A stretch of 37,108 bases of DNA from Sulfuricurvum sp. (GCF_019163035.1 NZ_JAFLKV010000069.1:1-37108), one strand, 5' to 3'; shown: positions 9,728-18,689, counted from the stretch's first letter. Translations and numbers: made by a program. The notes: generated from the sequence alone by a model not told the origin.

Positions 9728-10945
9728 ATGAAGTATCAGCTAAATCATAGAGAAGTGACCTATGCCCTCTCTGAAGCACTCGATTATGTCGGTATCGATG
9801 ATACTATGCACGGTAAACGGGTCGGTTATATGTCTGCAGAGGTCGCAAAACGATTAGGCTGGGATTCTGAACGGATTGACAGAATCATTTTGATGGGGAT
9901 GCTCCATGACTGCGGAGTCTCTTCGACAGATGTGCATCATCATCTTGTTACGGAACTCGATTGGGATAATTCACAAGTGCATTGTCTCCGTGGAGCATCA
10001 CTCCTCTCGAAAGTCCCTTTTTATACTGATTATGCCGAAGTGATTTTATATCATCATACACACTGGAATCAGCTTCCCGACTCCCTTCCAAAAGAGGTGA
10101 AAGAGGAGGCCAATCTCATCTATTTGACAGATCGGGTGGATGCTTTGAGAGTTCAACTGGGGTCAACGACGCTGCATGATAAAGCGAATGTCCGAACAAC
10201 AATCCAAAAATATATCAGTGAGATGTTTTCAGAGGAGCTAACAGCAGCATTTGTCGCGGCGGCTGAAGCAGATTCTTTTTGGTACTACCTGGAAGCTGAA
10301 TCACTAGAGGGCTATTATGAAGACTGGATACGTCAATCTGAACCGATGGCGATCGATTTTTCCGAGCTTAAAAGTATTGCTATGATGTTTGCGGATGTGG
10401 TTGATGCCAAAAGTCCTTTCACCTCCAAGCATACGTACGGGGTTGCATCTTTGGCGCGATATCTTGCCGAGTTATACGGATTATCTGAAGCTCAACAAGA
10501 GTGCATAGAGTTGTCGGCATTCTTTCATGATTTGGGAAAACTGCGGGTAGCCGATGCCATTCTCCATAAAGCAGGTCCATTGGATGAAGAAGAACGTGCT
10601 CAGATGAACCGGCACGGTTTTGATTCAAATGTCATTTTGCGTAAAATAAAAGGGTTTCATGAAATTGCTAAAATTGCAGCGATGCATCATGAAACATTGG
10701 ATGCAAAAGGGTATCCATATCACTTGGGAGGGGATCAGATCCCGATTGAAGCGAGAATATTATCGGTAGCCGATATTTTTCAGGCGCTGGTACAAGATCG
10801 CCCCTATCGTATCGGTTTACATGCAGAAGAAGCACAAACGATTTTAAATGCGATGAGCAATGATCTAAAACTCGATAGCGCTATTGTCAATATCGTAGCT
10901 CAAAATTTAGGTATCTCCTATACGAAGGCGATGTATGCCGAATAG
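9728..10945 (+). CDS. Tandem HD-domain protein with C-terminal HD-GYP phosphodiesterase
   Basis: Probable c-di-GMP phosphodiesterase. Residues 1-200 hold a first HD domain (HD at 60-61 in LHDCG and HH at 109-110) without a GYP motif. Residues 215-400 hold a second, complete HD-GYP domain: HD at 267-268 (FFHDLGKL), HHETLDAKGYP at 320-330, and DRPYR near 374. HD-GYP domains degrade c-di-GMP to pGpG or GMP with iron or another metal. The track starts at ATG 9686; I prefer ATG 9728 because AAAAGG sits 6 bases upstream (405 residues). It lies 64 bases after the CetA-like receptor and probably shares its transcript, linking energy taxis with c-di-GMP turnover. Confidence 0.85.
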   Translation: MKYQLNHREVTYALSEALDYVGIDDTMHGKRVGYMSAEVAKRLGWDSERIDRIILMGMLHDCGVSSTDVHHHLVTELDWDNSQVHCLRGASLLSKVPFYTDYAEVILYHHTHWNQLPDSLPKEVKEEANLIYLTDRVDALRVQLGSTTLHDKANVRTTIQKYISEMFSEELTAAFVAAAEADSFWYYLEAESLEGYYEDWIRQSEPMAIDFSELKSIAMMFADVVDAKSPFTSKHTYGVASLARYLAELYGLSEAQQECIELSAFFHDLGKLRVADAILHKAGPLDEEERAQMNRHGFDSNVILRKIKGFHEIAKIAAMHHETLDAKGYPYHLGGDQIPIEARILSVADIFQALVQDRPYRIGLHAEEAQTILNAMSNDLKLDSAIVNIVAQNLGISYTKAMYAE

Positions 10946-10947
10946 GT

Positions 10948-10968
10948 TTAACAATTTTACTTTGTTAA
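10948..10968. terminator. Possible AT-rich bidirectional terminator
   Basis: TTAACAA (10948-10954), a 7-base loop, then TTGTTAA (10962-10968) form a perfect 7-bp stem between the end of the HD-GYP gene and the end of the convergent small ORF. The stem has only one G-C pair and no clear T run follows, so its strength is doubtful. Confidence 0.3.
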
Positions 10969-10976
10969 CAAATACT

Positions 10977-11153
10977 TTAGGTGTCATAAGATTCAAAATG
11001 CACAGAAAAAATGGACAATGCCAATACGGAACTGGAGCCTAACGGTTTCTCAGCAGAATCCATTTCGAGGGACGTAGACTCGTCATCTTCTGCGTACAGA
11101 AAGGAAAAGTTTTCCATTCGGTTCAGCGATTCAATAATTTGTGCTAATTTCAT
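10977..11153 (-). CDS. Small hypothetical protein, 58 residues
   Basis: An ORF below the track cut-off, starting with ATG 8 bases after the stop of the histidine kinase at 11162 and ending at TAA. The product starts MKLAQIIESLNRMENFSF and is acidic and serine-rich, with no cysteine pair, membrane segment or recognisable domain. An AGAG sits about 7 bases before the ATG. Position and orientation suggest it is the last gene of the kinase operon. I do not recognise a family, and a chance ORF remains possible. Confidence 0.4.
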   Translation of the reverse strand: MKLAQIIESLNRMENFSFLYAEDDESTSLEMDSAEKPLGSSSVLALSIFSVHFESYDT

Positions 11154-11161
11154 GATTTACT

Positions 11162-12286
11162 CTATGAATATATAAATTTTAACTGACTCGCATCATTTCT
11201 CGGAAGAGTGATCGTAAATATCGTCTCATCTTTCACTACCCCAAGTGTAAGACTCCCTTTGAACTCTTGCGTGATTATGAGTCGTGCGATGTGCAGACCG
11301 ATCCCAAACCCTTCTCCATGACCTTTTGTCGAAAAATGGGGCTCAAATATTTTTTCACGTATCGCTTCTGGAACCCCGCCGGCATTATCTTTTACTATTA
11401 AGATGATTGTCTTTTCGGTTATTTGAGTTTCGACGGTGATGATTTTAGGGTAGTCGAGTGCAATATTTAAAAAAGCATCTTTGGCATTGGCGAGTAGATT
11501 GACCAATACCTCTTCTAAATCAGAAGAATAGCCATGCAAAAAGGTATCCTCACCAAGAGGATGGATACGATATTCGATCCGTTCACGTTGGAATTGATCG
11601 GCAAAAAAAAGTTGAACTCGTTCCAGCATGGTATTGATTGAAAACGGCTCTTTAGCGCGGTTTGTTTTCCCCATATTTAGAACATTTTTAAGAATTTCCG
11701 CCATTCTTTGGGATTGCTCCGAGATCATCTGGGTACTTTTTTGAATCGAAACTGAGGGGACGGATTCCTCCAATGTCGATTGGATGGAGAGATTGATTGC
11801 TTCCATACTGATGAGATTGATCGGTTGACGCCATTGGTGGGCGACGACATTGAGTGAATCCACTATCCCTGAACGGTGAGATCGGAGTTTAAGTGCCTCC
11901 ATATAGCGTAGTGTATCGACCTGTTCGCGGAGCATGGGAAGAATGCTGTTAGAGAGCGCTTCTGATTCTTCAATCGCTGATAGGGGTGGAAACAATACAC
12001 ACTGCATGAGTAAAGCCGCTGAGCGGACGAGTCTGTGATCAGCGTTTTCGCTTACTACTATTAGTACGATCTTTTTTCCGATATTATGGAGCGTTTCAAA
12101 TGCCTCTAAATGGTGTTTTTTAAACGTTTTGGTCTCTAAAATAACCCCTATGAGCATTTCATTATTCAGTAATAGTGGATCATAAGGGGCAGATTTGAGT
12201 AAAAAATAATCTTTTAGATTTTGGTTTGGAGAAAATAGAGGTGTTTCATCATAGAGATGAAGGACAATAGGGAGGGTGTTATTCAT
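11162..12286 (-). CDS. Histidine kinase with receiver-like pseudo-domain
   Basis: A 374-residue soluble kinase. Residues 1-115 have an alternating strand/helix pattern like a receiver, but I cannot find a clear acidic pocket or phospho-aspartate, so it looks like a degenerate receiver. The phospho-acceptor is H150 in VVAHQWRQPIN. The ATPase domain has LLANAKDAF (N box), DNAGGVP (G1), FEPHFSTKG (F box) and GFGIGLHIA (G2). The start ATG is preceded by GAGGT and overlaps the upstream gene by 8 bases. It is the last clear kinase of the operon starting at 15788 and probably exchanges phosphoryl groups with the receivers encoded beside it. Confidence 0.88.
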   Translation of the reverse strand: MNNTLPIVLHLYDETPLFSPNQNLKDYFLLKSAPYDPLLLNNEMLIGVILETKTFKKHHLEAFETLHNIGKKIVLIVVSENADHRLVRSAALLMQCVLFPPLSAIEESEALSNSILPMLREQVDTLRYMEALKLRSHRSGIVDSLNVVAHQWRQPINLISMEAINLSIQSTLEESVPSVSIQKSTQMISEQSQRMAEILKNVLNMGKTNRAKEPFSINTMLERVQLFFADQFQRERIEYRIHPLGEDTFLHGYSSDLEEVLVNLLANAKDAFLNIALDYPKIITVETQITEKTIILIVKDNAGGVPEAIREKIFEPHFSTKGHGEGFGIGLHIARLIITQEFKGSLTLGVVKDETIFTITLPRNDASQLKFIYS

Positions 12287-13931
12287 GGGCTACCTCAAAT
12301 GTATTTCCGGCAAGAGATCCGCAGAAGGCATCACAATTCGTATCTTTAATTAATTCGAGTTGTTTCTCATCACTTACACCCTGAGCAATACATTTTGCTC
12401 CAATATGATGAGTAATTTCTACCAGTTTTGAGAGGATAAAACAGATCTGCGGATTATCAGTTTTAGCGATAAGCTCCGGATGAAATTTAATAAAATCGGG
12501 GCGCAATGAGAGGAGAGTCAACAGGTTAAATTGACCGATTCCAAACTCACTGATCATAATTTTAAAACCATTGGCTTGAAGTTCTTTAATATGAAGTAGA
12601 GTGGTATTTTGAAATATTTTGTCTCCATCAACAATATGAAAACAGATATCGGAAGATCTAATTGCATTCCGTTGAGCCCAAAATTGAATATAGGAAAGAA
12701 GCGATTCATCGTTGAGCTCCATCGTACTTAGTGCTAAAAAAATAGGCTTGCGTGGAACCAAAGTAGGGATTAGCTCAAACGCATGTCGTATGATAGAGCG
12801 GGTTATCATCCCCATCTGCCCCATATCAAGGGCAATGGATCGAAATGTTTCTGAACCGTAAAGATGATCACTGTTACGGATTTTGACGACACTTTCATAA
12901 CCGAAAATATCCCGATTGTGAGTATCGCGTATCGGTGCGAAAAAGGGGACAATGTTCTCTTCATGGAGGGCATCGAAAATCATTCGAAGGATCTCACGGC
13001 TTTTGAGGAGAGCGGAAGTTTCATCTTGATCGCTTAGGCTATAAACACTGTATCCTCCCCCTATATGATCCGATACTTTCTCAAGAGAGAGTTTAGAATG
13101 GAGTAACAGGTGCTCTTTTCCATAGGCGATACCCACAGAGAGGGTGGAGTTTAATACAATCCCTTTTTCAGAGGTATGAAAGTATCGGGCAACGGAAATC
13201 ATGCTTACAGCCATTTTGCTTGCAAATTCAATTACATTTCCCTCTAAAACAAGACAAAATTCATCGGTAGCAATGCGGTAAAATTCCCCTTTACTCTCTG
13301 CTGAGATACTTTGTAGCAAGGCGGAGAGTTCGACAATGTATTCATTCGCAAAGACATCTCCGACGAATTTGAAAATATTGTTTAGATGATTGACTCGGAT
13401 TCGAAGGAGGGTGAACGGAGGAGATTCCAATGTTTGAATACGATTGGCAAGTTCTTGAAAACTTTTCCATCCGGTGATGGGATCATTATCAAAAGTGGTG
13501 TGTGGAATGTTGTGTAAAGGTGCTGAAAAAATCTTTTCCAAACTTTCAAACAGTTTTGGCATTGAGAGGGGTTTGATAAGATACCCCTCAACATCTAACC
13601 GGATAGCTTCCGCCATGTATTCAGCTTCATCGTGGGCGGATAAAATTAAAATACGTTGATAAGCGCTTTGTGCTCGGATTTGTTTGATAAGGCGCAAACC
13701 TCCCATTTTTGGAAGCTCCAAGTCGGTGATTACTAAGGTGAATGGGTTGTTTTTTTCAGTACGTGATCGAAAAAGCTCATACGCCTCTTCACCATCAGAA
13801 GCGATAATGCACTCTTTAAAAAAGACGTTTAAAATTCGTCCCAGAGATTCGGCAAGTTCAGGATCGTCGTCTATAATCAAGACACTGCGTGATTCTGATC
13901 CCTCTTTGAGCCGCTGAATTTCGTTAGACAT
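12279..13931 (-). CDS. Receiver protein with degenerate GGDEF and degenerate EAL domains
   Basis: A 550-residue response regulator. The receiver (about 15-130) is intact: D21-D23, phospho-acceptor D70, S98, K120. The GGDEF domain (about 150-300) carries ATDEF at 221-225 in place of GG(D/E)EF. The EAL domain (about 315-545) has lost key residues: ESV for EAL at 346-348, SE for the catalytic DD at 461-462 (ISEFGIGQFN), and AQG for AEG near 516-518. Both enzymatic activities are probably lost, so it may bind nucleotide or proteins as a phosphorylation-controlled scaffold. It overlaps both neighbouring genes by 8 bases. Confidence 0.85.
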   Translation of the reverse strand: MSNEIQRLKEGSESRSVLIIDDDPELAESLGRILNVFFKECIIASDGEEAYELFRSRTEKNNPFTLVITDLELPKMGGLRLIKQIRAQSAYQRILILSAHDEAEYMAEAIRLDVEGYLIKPLSMPKLFESLEKIFSAPLHNIPHTTFDNDPITGWKSFQELANRIQTLESPPFTLLRIRVNHLNNIFKFVGDVFANEYIVELSALLQSISAESKGEFYRIATDEFCLVLEGNVIEFASKMAVSMISVARYFHTSEKGIVLNSTLSVGIAYGKEHLLLHSKLSLEKVSDHIGGGYSVYSLSDQDETSALLKSREILRMIFDALHEENIVPFFAPIRDTHNRDIFGYESVVKIRNSDHLYGSETFRSIALDMGQMGMITRSIIRHAFELIPTLVPRKPIFLALSTMELNDESLLSYIQFWAQRNAIRSSDICFHIVDGDKIFQNTTLLHIKELQANGFKIMISEFGIGQFNLLTLLSLRPDFIKFHPELIAKTDNPQICFILSKLVEITHHIGAKCIAQGVSDEKQLELIKDTNCDAFCGSLAGNTFEVAHE

Positions 13932-14604
13932 GGTCTAACTTTTTCATAATGTAGCCAAATCCTCGAATATTTTCGATCAGCTCTTCTTTGAGTTTGCTTC
14001 GTACCCGATTGACCAATGAGCGTATTGTTGAGGGTTCTGCCTCTTCACCATCCCATATGAATGAACGGATGCTCTCATCGGTCATGATTTGCCCAAGATT
14101 ACTTACAAACATGGTGATTAATGAGAGTTCTCGTTTAGTGAATCTCTGAATGGTCCCGTCATAAAAAAGAAAGTTATTCTCTTTGTTAAACGTATAATGT
14201 TCACTGAGTTGAATAATAGGATCGTATTGGGGTTTTACGGCATGTTGAATCTGACTTGTGAGATGGGAAATCCGTATATCGAGCTCTTTGAGATTGAACG
14301 GTTTTTTGAGATAGTCGCTACACCCGAAGGAAAAAGCATCGGAGATGTATTCAACGTCATGGTAGGCACTGATAATAATTGTAGGGGTATCGGGATATTT
14401 TTCGCTTATTACTTTTAAGCACTCTAAACCTCCTACAAGGGGGGTATTGATATCAAGAATATAAAAATCGTGCGATTGGGTAGTAATGAGATCGAGTACC
14501 TCTTGACCGTTATCGTAATGGTCTACAAAGTGACCACGAGATAGGAGATAGGTGCGGATAGAGCGTGCGAGCATGAACTCATCTTCAAGAAGTAAAATTT
14601 TCAC
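13924..14604 (-). CDS. OmpR/PhoB-family response regulator
   Basis: A 226-residue transcription factor with a receiver at 1-118 (E7-D8, phospho-acceptor D51, S79, K101) and a winged-helix DNA-binding domain at about 130-222. The latter shows RFTKRELSLITMF, SIRSFIWDG, the recognition-helix region TIRSLVNRVRSKL and the wing IRGFGYIM. The start is GTG, overlapping the upstream TGA (GTGA), with GGAG upstream. It is the only clear DNA-binding protein in this window. OmpR/PhoB proteins typically bind direct repeats with an 11-bp period, which is the arrangement of sites A-D here, so it is the first candidate for controlling them (inference). The likely partner kinase is the overlapping gene at 14601-15788. 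Confidence 0.92.
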   Translation of the reverse strand: MKILLLEDEFMLARSIRTYLLSRGHFVDHYDNGQEVLDLITTQSHDFYILDINTPLVGGLECLKVISEKYPDTPTIIISAYHDVEYISDAFSFGCSDYLKKPFNLKELDIRISHLTSQIQHAVKPQYDPIIQLSEHYTFNKENNFLFYDGTIQRFTKRELSLITMFVSNLGQIMTDESIRSFIWDGEEAEPSTIRSLVNRVRSKLKEELIENIRGFGYIMKKLDHV

Positions 14605-15788
14605 TCATTCACTCCGTTTTGTATTAGTAATGGCATTGTAGATGAGTTGTGTTGCAAGAGCGTCGCATTTTTAAAAATATAGCGAAAAGCGGTCCCTCTA
14701 ACTGCTGTAGACGAGAGTTCGATCTCAATATTTTCCTCTTTGCAGATTTGAGCAACGATGCTCAACCCCAGCCCATATCCCCCTTTATGTTCCGATTCGC
14801 GGTAAAAGCGCTGAAAGATCTTCTTTTTATCTTGAATGAGGGGTCCGTGATTACGAACTTCGAAAAATAAATCTCCTTTTCGTATCCCTACCGTCACATT
14901 GATTTCGCTCGGACGGTAAGAATATTTGATAGCGTTGGATAGGGTATTGTCTACAAGACGAGAGAGTTTAAGTACATTAAAATGGATTAATGGAAGATTT
15001 GGCTGGCCGACCCGAATTGACATAGAGAGTTCATTTACTTCGGCTATACAAGTGAAATAACGGACGCGTTCATGGATAAACTCAACCATATCAAGGGTGG
15101 TAAGGTAATCGGGTACGCGGTCACGTTTCATTAGATAGGTCATATCTTCATAGCTGTTTTGAATGATTCTCGATCCTGCTTCGATCGCATTTAAATATTC
15201 GTTATCTATCCCATCTATCCGTAAAAGATCGATATTGGTGATGATGACGGAGAGGGGGGTATGGATTTCGTGAATTGCATTTTTTAAAAATTGATCTTGT
15301 TCTTCGAGGAGTTTCAGGGCATATTCTTTGGAATCTTCGAGAAGTTTTTGGGAAGCTTCCAGCTCGAGGTCATAGTTAATCCGTTGTAAAAGGGTGGTAA
15401 GGGCATTGAATAGCTCCCTTTGATCAATCGGTTTAAGGACGAAACGATCAACTCCATAGCGGATCGATTCGATAAAAATATCTCGATCTTCCGTTCCAGA
15501 TATGGCAATGACTTTTTGATTAGCGTCATACTGTTTGAGTAGGCGAATTAAATCGATCCCATTTTCTTGCCCCAAATGGATATCGCTGATGATGATAAAG
15601 GGGAATGGCATGGATTGCATTCGGGTATAGTTTTCGAGTGCTTCACCAAAGGTAGATGCGGTAAAAATATGGGTAAAAAAATGGGAGAGGAGACGTTCTA
15701 AACTTTCTAAAACATTGAGATCATCTTCGACAATGAGGAGATTTTTCTCATATGAGAGCTTTTTTAATTCGGTTATAGCATTGCTCAT
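14601..15788 (-). CDS. Hybrid protein: N-terminal receiver plus histidine kinase
   Basis: A 395-residue soluble protein. The receiver (about 12-130) has E21-D22-D23, phospho-acceptor D69, S97 and K119. A coiled linker leads to a HisKA domain with H173 in AIHEIHTPL, a different class of H box from the HQWRQP kinases in this window. The ATPase domain shows NTLSNAIKYSY (N box), VRNHGP (G1), FQRFYRES (F box) and GGYGLGLSIV (G2). A receiver placed before the kinase is unlike the usual C-terminal hybrid and suggests that a phosphorylated receiver controls the kinase. It overlaps the OmpR-type regulator by 4 bases and probably phosphorylates it. Confidence 0.9.
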   Translation of the reverse strand: MSNAITELKKLSYEKNLLIVEDDLNVLESLERLLSHFFTHIFTASTFGEALENYTRMQSMPFPFIIISDIHLGQENGIDLIRLLKQYDANQKVIAISGTEDRDIFIESIRYGVDRFVLKPIDQRELFNALTTLLQRINYDLELEASQKLLEDSKEYALKLLEEQDQFLKNAIHEIHTPLSVIITNIDLLRIDGIDNEYLNAIEAGSRIIQNSYEDMTYLMKRDRVPDYLTTLDMVEFIHERVRYFTCIAEVNELSMSIRVGQPNLPLIHFNVLKLSRLVDNTLSNAIKYSYRPSEINVTVGIRKGDLFFEVRNHGPLIQDKKKIFQRFYRESEHKGGYGLGLSIVAQICKEENIEIELSSTAVRGTAFRYIFKNATLLQHNSSTMPLLIQNGVNE

Positions 15789-15807
15789 GGTATTCTCTTT
15801 CTCTTAG

Positions 15808-15831
15808 AGTTAAGATTATTATAGCTTAACT
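15808..15831 (-). promoter_or_regulatory. Palindrome containing a -10-like TATAAT
   Basis: On the minus strand AGTTAAG, a 10-base loop and CTTAACT form a perfect 7-bp inverted repeat in the 44-base gap between two genes. The loop contains TATAAT (15823-15818). It could be an operator over a promoter for the kinase/regulator operon starting at 15788, or a weak internal terminator after the EAL gene. It does not match sites A-D. Confidence 0.35.
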
Positions 15832-15832
15832 T

Positions 15833-17557
15833 TTAGAGGGATTGGATAAAACGCATGGAGGGATTGTAGGGAATCGCGGCTCCAAACAGATACCCTTGCG
15901 ATTCGCTGACCCCCATTGATACGATCATCGATTCAACCGACCTGTTTCCGACAAATTCGGCAACGGTTTTTAGGTTCAGTTTTTTGGCAAATGATGTCAC
16001 CATTTCGACAATGGTTTGAGAAACAAAATCTTTATCGATATTGATGATCAGGGAACCGTCTATTTTGATGTAATCGATATTTAATTTCGCCAGATGGTCA
16101 AAGTTTGAGTATCCTGACCCGAAATCATCGATTGCAATTTTACATCCGTATGATTTAAGGCGGCTGAAAAAATCACCCAGTTCATCGTATGAATCAATTC
16201 CTTCTGATTCAAGTAACTCAAAAACCAATCGTTCAGGCTGAGGGAACGCTTCGATTTGCTTAAAGAGAAAATCTTTAGTCTGTGGATGTTTAATGTCATC
16301 AATGGAGAGGTTCATACTGATGAAACATTCGGAATTTTCAAAATCTTTCATCGCTTTTTGGATAATCATTCGGCTGATTTGAGGGTAGGTTTTAGTCTCT
16401 TTTGAGATAGGTAAAAAGTTTATTGGTGTTATTACCTCACCATCGGGGAGGATTAGACGTGCCAAAGCCTCGTATTTAATGATTTTACCCGTAGCATTAT
16501 CGATAATGGGCTGATAGTAGGGGTAAAAACGCCCCTCTTTGAGTCCCCGTTTGATGTCGTCTTTGCATTTTAGTTTATTAGAATGTAATTTTTCTTTATC
16601 CTCGTCATGGGAATAGACGATCACTTTACCTGTGTGTTGGGCTTCTCGGAGTGCTTTATCGCCATTTGAGAGAGAAATACCGTCTTTTCGATCGACGATT
16701 CCTATTGTCATTTCGAGATACATCAGTTCCGTATCTACACGGATTTCACGCTCTTCGAACATATGAATCGTTAAACGGGCAAACCGTTCGAGATCATAGC
16801 TATCCATAGGGGAAAGGAGGGCAAAGTGGGTTCCGCTGATACGGTAGAGATTTGCATCGTTGAGACCGGAAGTCATTTCACGTAAAAAATCGGCACATTG
16901 GCAAAGGATAGAATTCCCTACTTCGTAACCGTAAAAGTCGTTCAAACTTTTAAAATCGTTAATTTTAAACAAAACAAGTGAGAGATCTGAAGTGCTCAGG
17001 ATGTCATGCTCGAATTGTCCCAAGGTATAGAGTTTCGTAATACGATCCACTCTATACGTATGAAGCAGTTCATTATTTTTTGTTTCTATAAGCTGTTCAA
17101 GGTGGTGTTTATAATCACTGTTCTCTTTTTTTTGATTGATTTGATAGACAATTTTGATGAGTTGTTTGAGGGTTTGCAACGGATTGATGGGCTTAAACAG
17201 ATAACCATCAACCCCCAACTCGACACTGCGATGAAGCATAGTGGACTCTTGATGAGAAGATATCATCAGTACTGCTTGATCAAGAATGTGCTCTTTGATT
17301 TGTTCAATCATCTCCAAACCGTTGAGTTTAGGCATTTCAATATCGCTGATAATAAGATCATAATGGCGATTTAATGCTTTTTTTAGCCCTTCTTCACCAT
17401 TGGTTGCGGTATCAACTGTCGAAAAAAAACGCTCCAAAAAGAGGGTAAACTCCTCTCGTATCATGAATATATCTTCGACATAAAGGATAGAGATATCTTT
17501 TCCTATCGAAATGAGGGTTTCACGTAATGTTTCGAACGTATCATGTTTAGTAAACAT
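15833..17557 (-). CDS. Response regulator with degenerate GGDEF and intact EAL phosphodiesterase domain
   Basis: A 574-residue c-di-GMP enzyme under receiver control. The receiver (about 20-135) has E28-D29, phospho-acceptor D72 and K122. The GGDEF domain (about 165-320) has SGTHF at 241-245, so cyclase activity is unlikely. The EAL domain (about 335-570) keeps its catalytic set: EAL at 363-365, N416, the glutamates in FELLESE, DD at 477-478 (IDDFGSGYSN), K498, E534 and Q554. It should hydrolyse c-di-GMP to pGpG. The track begins at 17620; I chose ATG 17557, which has AAAAGGGG upstream. It overlaps the kinase gene at 17547 by 11 bases and is the obvious partner of that kinase. Confidence 0.9.
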   Translation of the reverse strand: MFTKHDTFETLRETLISIGKDISILYVEDIFMIREEFTLFLERFFSTVDTATNGEEGLKKALNRHYDLIISDIEMPKLNGLEMIEQIKEHILDQAVLMISSHQESTMLHRSVELGVDGYLFKPINPLQTLKQLIKIVYQINQKKENSDYKHHLEQLIETKNNELLHTYRVDRITKLYTLGQFEHDILSTSDLSLVLFKINDFKSLNDFYGYEVGNSILCQCADFLREMTSGLNDANLYRISGTHFALLSPMDSYDLERFARLTIHMFEEREIRVDTELMYLEMTIGIVDRKDGISLSNGDKALREAQHTGKVIVYSHDEDKEKLHSNKLKCKDDIKRGLKEGRFYPYYQPIIDNATGKIIKYEALARLILPDGEVITPINFLPISKETKTYPQISRMIIQKAMKDFENSECFISMNLSIDDIKHPQTKDFLFKQIEAFPQPERLVFELLESEGIDSYDELGDFFSRLKSYGCKIAIDDFGSGYSNFDHLAKLNIDYIKIDGSLIINIDKDFVSQTIVEMVTSFAKKLNLKTVAEFVGNRSVESMIVSMGVSESQGYLFGAAIPYNPSMRFIQSL

Positions 17558-18683
17558 CACACCCCTTTTGATCGATTGATTTAGGGATGGTAATACTAAA
17601 GGTAGAATTACCATTGTCACTGGAGACGGAAATAGCGCCCTTTAAATGCTTTTCGACGATAATAGCAGACATATAAAGCCCCAATCCTGTTCCGTTTTTT
17701 TCACTTTTAGTACTAAAATAAGGTTCAAATATATGGGTGAGTATTTCAGGTCGGATCCCTCCGGCATTGTCACTAACGAGAAACTGAAGGGAACTTGGGT
17801 GTTCAATGAGCTCAAATCGGATCAGGGGAGAGGGGATCGTATGTTCCATAAATGCATCTTTGGCATTGTTAAGCAGGTTTAAGAAAAGTTGCAAAAGCTC
17901 ATTTTTATAGGTGACACAATGGATATCGCTTTTCCCTTCAAATTGTAGTGTTAGACGATTGTTTTCGAAATTTTTACCGATGATGCTGATGAGTTCACTT
18001 TTGATTTCACCAAAAGTAATTGCTTGAGGAAGTTTATTGGGGCGGAAAAAATTTCTAAAATCGTCGATGGTGTGTGAGAGGAAATGGACCTGTTTATCTA
18101 TCGATTCGAGATCTTTGATGAGGCGATCTTGCTTGAGTCCTCCCATTTGGATATCGATGAGGACATTATTGGTTAGCATCCCGATAACGGTAATGGGCTG
18201 ACGCCATTGATGGGCGATCATTCCAATCATCTCTCCCATAATCGCCAGACGTGATTGAGAAATCATTAGTTGTTCGGTTACTTCATTTTTACTTTTTTCG
18301 AGGCTGATCTGAAGTGTTAAACTCCGAAGATTTTCAACATTTAGACACGAATCGATTGCGTTAGAGAGTTTTGTTTTGAATTTTGAGAGCATTAGCCCAG
18401 CGCTTTCCACTCCTATCTCGTGATCGAATAAAAAAAGAAAATTTCCCTGTGCAACCGGCAGTTGAAGAATATTTTCGGTGTAGGTATCTTTATGATCAAA
18501 CGATTCTCCAAAATGAACGAGAGGGGTGAGAGGTGAAGTAGTTTCGAAATATTCTCCTCCCCGTGCACCGCTGCATCGGACGAAGGTGGTGATCACTTCG
18601 GTGATCATGTCAATAAGGTTCAATGAATTTCCGATGGCATTGAGGCATTCGTATTCGGTAAAATGATCATACATCTTTTTCAT
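17547..18683 (-). CDS. GAF-like sensor histidine kinase
   Basis: A 378-residue soluble kinase. Residues 10-120 look GAF-like (LIDMITEVITTFVRCSGARGGEYF). H158 lies in MIAHQWRQPIT. The ATPase domain has NLLNNAKDAF, SDNAGGI, FEPYFSTKSEKNGTGLGLYMS. The track start at 18743 is a TTG codon within promoter site D and lacks a good ribosome binding site, so I moved the start to ATG 18683. That ATG lies only 6 bases after the predicted -10, so the transcript may be leaderless; ATG 18674 is an alternative. Its catalytic half resembles the kinase at 5730-7682 (both have FRNFFRP). It probably phosphorylates the overlapping receiver-EAL protein. Confidence 0.88.
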   Translation of the reverse strand: MKKMYDHFTEYECLNAIGNSLNLIDMITEVITTFVRCSGARGGEYFETTSPLTPLVHFGESFDHKDTYTENILQLPVAQGNFLFLFDHEIGVESAGLMLSKFKTKLSNAIDSCLNVENLRSLTLQISLEKSKNEVTEQLMISQSRLAIMGEMIGMIAHQWRQPITVIGMLTNNVLIDIQMGGLKQDRLIKDLESIDKQVHFLSHTIDDFRNFFRPNKLPQAITFGEIKSELISIIGKNFENNRLTLQFEGKSDIHCVTYKNELLQLFLNLLNNAKDAFMEHTIPSPLIRFELIEHPSSLQFLVSDNAGGIRPEILTHIFEPYFSTKSEKNGTGLGLYMSAIIVEKHLKGAISVSSDNGNSTFSITIPKSIDQKGCDVY

Positions 18684-18689
18684 AGTCAC

